A stretch of DNA of 64,000 nucleotides from Opisthocomus hoazin (taxonomy: Eukaryota; Chordata; Aves; Opisthocomiformes; Opisthocomidae). A model generated the notes under the pieces. That model was not told the DNA's origin and did not search any database. It saw only the letters and a program-made list of their open reading frames with translations. This document shows, one piece after another, positions 45,601 to 54,600 of this stretch. The position numbers and the translations under genes are program-made. The stretch is taken from positions 13,246,417 through 13,310,416 of the forward strand of contig NC_134415.1 in assembly GCF_030867145.1 (NCBI RefSeq). Reading direction: 5' to 3'. The number at the start of each line of letters is the position of its first letter. The first letter of the stretch is position 1.

Positions 45601-48600
45601 TGCAGGTAGACTAGGAGTAATACTGAAAAAAATTAATAACTTGGGTCCTTTTATGTTTACCTCATGAATTTCAAATATTCGTATTGTAGATATTTCAAAT
45701 TCTATGTATTTGAAATATTTGTTGTAATTATTTATTGTAATTGCTTATTGTAAATAGGATGGAAACAGGAAGGATGTTGGTATGTCTGTGATGCTGTGAT
45801 AGGTGGTATTTTTAGTGTCTTTTATCCAAAGATTGTTCTTTCCTCATGAGTCAGGAAACAGCCATTTCTCCATTTTATCAAATTGCACTGTAATGCTTAG
45901 GAGAGCTCAGCAATGATCTTACTTTGGTCAAACGTAAGGAAACAATGGTCAGTAACAGAATTCAAACTCTTCAACTCATACCAGTAAACGCAGTACTTCT
46001 AGGTCATTTAAAAACTTTCTAATATGATCATTAAAAAAGTTTCTGAAATAATTCTTTGATGTTGTAACAAGATAAAACCCAAATAATATTTGGGCAAATC
46101 CATTTGTGTGAGAGGACTTAATATTGCTTTCTTTTTTGATATTCTTTTTAAACACCTTTCCTAGAATAAGAATACATGTATTTAGTCTGAACATTCATCT
46201 TTTACCCAAACTAAATATGAACCTGCAAAACAGATGTTTAAAACTATGATTAAAAGTTCATATTATATCCTTACCACTCTCATGAAAATTATAGAATCCT
46301 AATTTTTCTTTTCTTTTTACTTTTGCAGATAGCTGAGACCTATTTTCAAGAGGAAGAATGTATCCTTTTACTTGTAAAAATTGTTACACGATATTAAAAT
46401 AATCTGACATGATAAAACATTGAAGACAAATGCTTTACTGTTGACTCAAAGCTTGTGGGTCAGGTTTAGAAAGAAGTGAACAGCCGTAATTTACCCACGA
46501 GTGAATGTACAGTGTTAGCAAGTCCTTCTGAAGCAGACAGCTGGAATAAGAGTTAAGTAATGAATCCACTTCCAAAAGCTGTACTGATACAATCATTAGT
46601 AGTTGTGCACAAACAAGGAAGTATGAAATTATTTTCAAAGAACTTCTGTTTTTATAGGATAAGTTCTGTTCTAAGTATTAGTAACTGGGAATAGGTCCAA
46701 TCTAGATAGGGTGTGTATTCTGTTATATCAAACAGGGCGCTGTTACAGCAAAAACATTATCACAACAGTTGATTAGAATATGTGCTACAAGTGTCTAGAT
46801 TAGAATAAAAATACCAAACACACTGAGCTAAGGGAGATCAGCAACCTGCAAACAATAGCAACATGTTGTTTGGCAAATGCTAATTACTCAAAATTGTATC
46901 AAGGTAGTTTGAGAAACTGTTGTAGGAGAATATAGGTGATTGGTTCTGGGAACATCTAGTTCAATAGTCAGTTTATTTTGATTTGGTCCTAGAGAATACA
47001 CATAAATTTGGTCAAAAAGTTGTAATAGTTGAGCTGCTGCTAATTACTTTGATATATTTCAGTAGTTGTGGGAGAGAATAATCATATTAAAACTTAAAGT
47101 GAAATAATATTTTTAGAAAAGGGGGACTGGGTTTTACTGCTTGCTTTTAAGGGATCAGACTGTAAAAAGAAGAGGCAAGAATGATAAGCCCTTAAAGGTA
47201 TATGTTATTCACAAAGATGTATCATAAATTACAGAATCTATGCATACAGGTTATTTCTTTATTATGTAATCTGTTACAAACAAAACAAAATACAGCAAAT
47301 AGACAATTGTAATGGTTAAATAACAAAGCATGAGAAACCTGGAAAGGTATGCGTGAAACTTAGCCAAATTATATTAACTTGTATTACAAAACCAGATGCA
47401 TAACTGTCGCAGTATTATAAAATAAAATATCCATCAGTGTCTTAGAAGACTACTTCTGTCTTGGTCATCCTGATTCAAAAGCATCCATCAGAAAATCTAA
47501 AATACACAGCACAAATTAAAGGTATGGAAAAACTCAGTAGTATATTATGGCTCTGCAGGGGGAAATACAGAAAATTGAAAATGCATTCAACGGTATGATA
47601 GACATTTTCTCTTTCATGGAAGTTGCTTTAATCAAAGGGCACTGTATTTAAAGCTGATCAAAAGAAATATTTTTAATGCGATGTACACCTGATGTGTGTA
47701 ATTCAACACCACTATATAATACATATTTATGAAGGATATCTCCTCTGTACTTGCAACCATCCTGAGGTTAATAAAGAACTTACTTGATCATGTTGCACTG
47801 TATTAATTATTCATGACAGGCTTTTTAATACATCCAGTGAAGAACTTCATATTAACAATAATTCAAGGTTTGTTGCTGTGATCCTCTAAGGCTATCTCTC
47901 TGATCTGTAATTTTGTTTCTAATGACAGATTTCTTGAAGGCAGGGAATATTCTTTCTATTAATATTGATGTTCTTAAGCCATCCTATGTATACGTTGCAT
48001 GAGGCTAACAAGAATAACAAGTATTGGTTGTGTTTTTGTTCTAATTACTACAGTATTTCAAGTAGCATGAATAATGGAAAATATTTTTTCTATATTATGA
48101 AGAACCTCATTCACTGTACTTATGTCCTCATTATACTGTAGAATTAAATTTGAAATTGCAGGCAAAGTATGGCTTTAAACAGAACAACTAACAACTCGGG
48201 CTTGATAGAACTAGAATTATCCTGACTATTACAAAATATATAACTATTGGTATACCTTTTTGAATATATGGATAAACCTAAGGAAGGGGAGGGAGTTCTT
48301 CATATAGAAGAAAAGTAAGCAGAATCTTCAGAAAGAAGACAACAGGTGAACTCAGCTGTCCCACAGTGATGTGTACGGTGGTCGAAAAAGGGGAGAGTAT
48401 TTTTGGAAAGTGTGAGCTGGGGAAATTTTTTAAATACCGTCTCCAGCTGATCAATAGAACGGAGCCATATTTTCAGTTAGATATGGTTATTGGCGTATAA
48501 TGGTATTTCTTGAGAGATACATGCTGGTATTTTCGTAACTGTTTTACATTTCATTTCCCAGAGATTTCATTTTCTGGTAAGAGTTGTCAGCATGTTTTGC

Positions 48601-51600
48601 TCATTTCTTTTCTAGAAAAATTTTTGTTGGACTTAAGGCATGTGGGAAGAGGTAACTGCTGAAGAGAATAGGATTTTCATTGCTGGAACTTTTCTCAACT
48701 TATTTTACTTCTTGCTGTTTTCATGTCTGCTATTATTTTCTTCCTTGCACAGAAGTCTGGATGCTAGTTGTTACTCATTTTAATTCAGTTATGTCAAATT
48801 TCAGATACATAATGATTGCCCTTTCAAATACGGTGCCAAATACAAACAAATCGTAACATGTTTATATATGTGTGCATTTTTCTTTAACCTTCCATTCAGA
48901 TGAGAAGGCAATGAAGTTCATTCAGCTTGAACGATTGTATCATGAGCAGCTGCTTGCAAATCTTTCCTCAATACAGGAGCAGTGGGGTGAGTACAGGCTA
49001 AACTAGTATGGTAGAAGAAATAGTTAATTTGGTTTATGTTTCTAAATAACAGAGTATACATTTTGCCAGTTTAAAAATGTTACGTAGCAAAAGCAGCATT
49101 TACATCAGAATTTGTCGAGCTTGTTCTGAGAAAAGTATTCCTGCTTTAGATTTCTTCTCACACATTTCGTGGGAAAGGTGCAAATAGTTTGTCATTCTTC
49201 ATTTTATTAAGTGAGACTTCTTGATTGATCGACAGTTGGTTTGAGCTTTTCTTTTTACTTTACAGTTGGTGAATCCAATGTGATGAAAATAAAGTGTGTT
49301 GTGAAAAAAAAAATGCTTTTTTTGCCTAGTCTGAAACAAGGTTGTAGAGCATTGTCACGGTTTAGAGCAGGGTGGCAATAACCAGTAGCAGATGCTGTCT
49401 GTTAACCCTGCCCTCCCCACCACGGGAAGGGAAGGAGGAGGAAAAGGGAGAGAGATTTACAAATTGAATATTAAAACAGCTTTAATAATAGCACTAGTAA
49501 TAAGAGAAATAAGGAACATATACCAAACCAACCCTGAGTTTCCCAGAGCTGAGTACCGGGCGCCGGCATCCCGCCGGCAGCTGCCGGGCAGCACCAGCCA
49601 GCCGCGGACTGGCCTCGGCAGTAGGCAGGAACTGGACTCGGGAATGCACGGATAGGAATCTGGATCAGGATCGCAGGCAGGACAACAGGCAGGGTCCTCT
49701 TCAGAAGGCAGCCATGGAGGAAGAGCGCGAGACCCTTGTGATCCCCCAGCTTTAAACTGAGTATAACGTGCACAGCATGGAATACCGTGTTGGTCAACAT
49801 CGGGTCACCTGTCCTGTCCTCCCCACAAGTGTGACCCTTTATGATTCCTCTCTTGCAGAACCTAAGAAGCCTGTCAGTGACCATTGCTGCCATAGTAATA
49901 ATTATAAACAGGGGCCTTTTTCTGCATTCCATTCCTACTGCTAGCTTAGTAAAACTATAAACATGAGGTGTTACCAGCTTTGGAGTGGACAGTGTCTGTA
50001 AAATATGCATCCAGCTTCAGAAAAATGCAGTGACTTAGAAGAACTTAGCTGTAAGGAAGATTCACAAAAAGAGGATCGGTTCTGTTTTAAACAAAACCAG
50101 GACAAGCGTACACAGAAGAGTTGTCAATATTTCTCCGTTAATTAGTTTCACATAAATGTTTTATGTTTAATAAATATTACTTTTACAATACTTTGGGTAA
50201 AACTGATTTTGATTTAATTTAGAAAGAAAATGGAAAACAGCAGTTCCTAGTCCAGTTACAACACTGAGGAATTCAGCTAAAGAACTGAGTGGTGAAGAGC
50301 TGGAAAAGCTTACTAGAGTTTGCTCTTCGCATCAACAGTAAGTATAAGAAAATATTATTACTTTTCCAGTATTAATATGTTAGCACAGCTATTGTCTACT
50401 TGCCAGCATAGGTGTTTTAAAATAGTCAATGTCAAAATAAAAGTTGCATCCCATTGACTTCAGTGAATTTGGTTATAAAGTGGTGGTTCTTTTTGATACC
50501 TAACTAAAATGCTTCCATTACCATTAATTTTCACAATGTTTTAATATCGTTTGAGGAAGGTATAGGGGCTAGATCTGAACTGTTTGTTTTCAGCAAATCA
50601 TTAGTTTGCCAGAAATGGAGTTTTGAGTTTTAGTATTTTCAGCCAAAGTAAAAACTTTGTATTAACTTAAGAAGAAAGAGACGGTAGAACGGATGATGGT
50701 GTTTGTGTCTAATACCTGTTGTTTTAATCATTGTTTTTAAATGCAATTGCCCAGCATCTCCAACTCCAGCACTCACATCTACCCTATGGGATGCTATTCC
50801 CAAATTTTCCACATTTTAGGGGCATTTCCTAATGCTTTAAGGCATTCTTGTTACCTTCTTTTGATTCATACCGGTTGCATAAACATTAGGAAGCAGTGAC
50901 TCTGTAGTTGCCTAGTGTGGCAGTATTCTGAGAAGTTGTGAAATCTTAGTTCATACCTGTTTGGCCCGATTCATCAGCCTCCCGAATCAGTGTATCACAG
51001 TATCGCCAACTTTTGGACAGTGCCTCGGGTGCTCTTCTGGGCAGTAACACGTACGGGATTGTACCAGTCAGGAAGGAGAAGATCTGTTATTTCAAGGGTA
51101 AACGTCCTAACTACTACACACTGAGTTCAAGGGACAGATGGAAAAAATTATTCCAGCTGCCACTGCAAAATGATCAGCCAACAATAATAAGGAGACTAAC
51201 CACATGCAAAGGCTGAGAAAAGGCCAACCTGTGACAGGGGAGATGCTCTCCATCAGGTGGGGAGAGAGAACTTTTTCAAATCCATTTGCATTGGTTTAGT
51301 CAGTCTGGATGTAACAAAAGCCAAAATGCTCCTGTTGTTCGGAGAGAGTATGATTTGGCTTCCATGGGTTTTTTTTCTTCTGGATGACCATACAGAAGTT
51401 TGAAAACACCCAGGCCGACAGCCAGAACCCGGGCAGGGATTGTTTCTTTGTAGTCCAAATGCATTTGTGAGGGAGCCCCTGGAAAGCGTACGCCTGCGTG
51501 TCTACAGGAGGAGGGCAGCAGCTCCAGCACAATAGCTGCGTGTTGACACCCACAGCTGATGTTACCGAGAGATTGCACTCGGAGTGCCTGCAGGGTTCCT

Positions 51601-54600
51601 CACCCTACATTTCCTTGCATGTGACCTTGCAAGCCCACAGAAAGATTCAGATTCAGGTCTATTGCAATTGATCTGCTGCAACCAGCAGCACCTCCCTATT
51701 GTCACCTCGATTGCACCTTGTTTAGAATAACTCTGCTTTCTCCTTCTGATTCTTCTGTGCAGCCTCACTTCAAAACACAAAATTTCAGTTATGTAACATC
51801 ATTCCCGGTTCAGAGAAACCCTGCAGTTTGATAAAAACTAAGGCTTGCATTCATTTGATATTAGTTCTCTGTCTTTAATATTATTACTCTTGCAAATTCT
51901 CTAGGCAAAAGCCTATTTGCTTTTATTGTTTCATATGTTATTTTTCCTAAGCTTTAATCTAATTTTATTTTGTAATTAAAATTATACTTTAATTTTTAAT
52001 GATTAACAGGCCAGTCTCAGAAAATGTGAGCATTTTGCTTTTGTAATTGAACATAATGTAACTTTTTCTGATACTCAAGGTCTGCAGCTACATACTGGAC
52101 ATATTTGTTCTTTGAAGATACTTTTGAGTGTCCCTTATTTGAAGTTTAAGTGGTAAAATTTAAAAGTCAATGAATGTATAGGGACTAGATCTGAACTGTT
52201 TTCAGCAAATCATCTAAAGTCAATCTCTGTTATAGTGATCATTATTTTTAATAGTAGTAGATACTGAGTCCTTACATGATTTTCAAGTTTGTAGAGTTCC
52301 TTCTGAGCATTAAGTTTTACGGGAATTTAGATTGCTTGTTGACTGCTTTCTCAATTAGGTGGAGTAAAGTTTGGGCTTATTGGTCTTCTGATGATATTCA
52401 CATATGGTACAGATCTGTACTTGAAAGTATGCTAGCATGTGACACTGTTTCAACGTGAGAAAACTTCTGTGCTAATATTAGAGCAAAGCAAAGGCTTATA
52501 AGATTTCAGTAACATTTGTTATGAAGAATATTGCTTCTAAGTTGTTTATTTTTTTCTTTATTGCCCCAGGCCACAAGCATACAAAAATAAGGTAAGCAGA
52601 CATTTAATTGATTCTGCTTTGTCAAAGATTGCTAATAAATATATTTCTAATATTATTAGATATAATCTTTCCAGTTTAGTGTAGAAACTGTTTGAAGTTT
52701 GGATGTCTCAAAAAGTCACAGTGTTCCTGTTTAATTCAAAAAATTACAGGAAATACTATCATATTTTACAGCTAGTAGCTGCAGAAAATACACAGGAAAG
52801 CAGTTGTTTGCTTCAGTTATTGGAATCAAAAAATCTAAAGGAAAGAGAATTTGCTCCTTTCAAATCAGGTATGTGTGTCTACGTACACGTGTATATGTTT
52901 GTTTTAAATATTGTACTGTAATGACATATTCCTGTAAATACTCTGAAGCTATTTCATTTGAAGCTATAGCATTTGTTGGATTCCCACAGATTCATCCATT
53001 TGTGCAAATTTCAATTTTTTCACAACTGCACAATGGACGTACTATGCAATTTTAATTAGTCATTGATATTCAGAATTGTAATTAAAGTAATTCTAGCCAC
53101 CATCAAAAAATGTCTTTTAAATGTACATGCATTTATAGCAGCCTACATAAGCTACAAAACTGTGTAAACTAAAGATAAGATACATAATTTGTATGTATAA
53201 AATACAAGGAAAACAATCTGATGACAAATATTCTGAGTTGTAGCAATTCAGTATAGCTAACAGTATTAGTAACTATTTTAAATTACTTGCAACATACTGA
53301 TTTTGAGACACATTTTTCTGTAACAGCACAGAAACTTAGAAATTTTTTGTGGGGTCTTGAAGAAACATTTGCAAATTAATGAATTGAGGGGGAAAGAGCA
53401 TTGGTAGACTACCAGGCTGTGGTTTCTCTCTCCTCTCTTTGAGCAAAAAGTTTCTTTTTCTGCCACATTCCAGTTGCCACAGTTGGCCTAAATCAAGTAT
53501 CTCTCCTCAAAAACAGCTAGAATCTCTCAGAAGATGAGGCTTGGCCTATGTGACCTCAGAAGGTCCCTTTCAACCGAAACTATCCTACAAGTGTGTATCA
53601 GCTAGGATGTTCAGGAGAATCAGGAATTAACGAAGATACAGAGTCACAGTTCTCTTTATGCATGGATCCTCCTTGTCTTCATCCTCTGTTAACATGACGC
53701 CTATTCTGCCTTTTGTCTGTTTGTTCTTGAAACCTAACTAAACACAAAACATTGAAAGCATGAAACAAACACCTTCTACAGCTCAGAAAGCAGATCAAAA
53801 GAACCCAATACTTTTTATTTTTGGACAGTTGGAAATTCCCATGGAAAAAAATTAGGCACTTAAAATTTTTCCATTGTTTTTATTCCAAGTGGGAACAAAG
53901 GCTTTCTGGAAGGCATTAGTTCTGAACACTTCAGTTCTGAACTTCTCAATTAAGGAATGTTTTGTGTCAATGTTTAAAATACTGTAGTACAACAGCTAGA
54001 CATATTAAACTTGATGTGGAAGTAATTAGTACTGTAAATGGATTTTTTGCATGCCTTTCTCTTAATGGGACTCTTGTCAAGATGTGATCAAAATCTTTGG
54101 GTTCCTGTGAAATGTTTGTAAATTAATAAAGCTTAGTCATCCAATAGAAAGTGGTTCTGCTGAGAATTTTCCAGAAGTGCTAAACACTTTTCTAATACAA
54201 AGATATGGATATTTCAAGCCTAACTCAAGTTGAAGTGCTTAAGATTTACAAAAGATCTTTTTCACAAGATGGGCATGTTCTTGAGGAAGCCGTGACTTCT
54301 CACCCTGACAGGTCTCTTCATCTGTTGAGGCAGTGCATGGTCAATTAGGTACTGCTGGCCCTCCCTGAGTCAATGCATCAGCGGCGGGCTGGTGCTTGAG
54401 TTTGCCAGGACCCCAGCAGAATCCTATTCTGTAATAACCATACATATTACTTTCTTAGGAACAAACCCCCGAGCTCAAGGGCCACCTTTCATGGTACAGA
54501 ATGTGATTTATTTTCCGATTCTATTTAATCTTTGTTGCAATTGGGGCTGCCAACAAAGATGTCTATTGTAATGTGGATGTATCCCGTAGGAAAAATTGAC

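Larger units (their letters stand above)
40084..46328 (+). other. CNST: CNST intron 3
   Basis: A 6.2-kb AT-rich intron holding two large CR1 copies in opposite orientations (41887-42506 minus, 43115-44232 plus) and an 11-bp inverted repeat at 45690-45718. No other element is recognised. Confidence 0.85.
50338..52569 (+). other. CNST: CNST intron 6
   Basis: A 2.2-kb intron. The stretch 50900-51780 is noticeably richer in GC than its surroundings and has no recognised identity. A split direct repeat (50561-50601 and 52177-52213) brackets it. The flanks are AT-rich. Confidence 0.75.
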
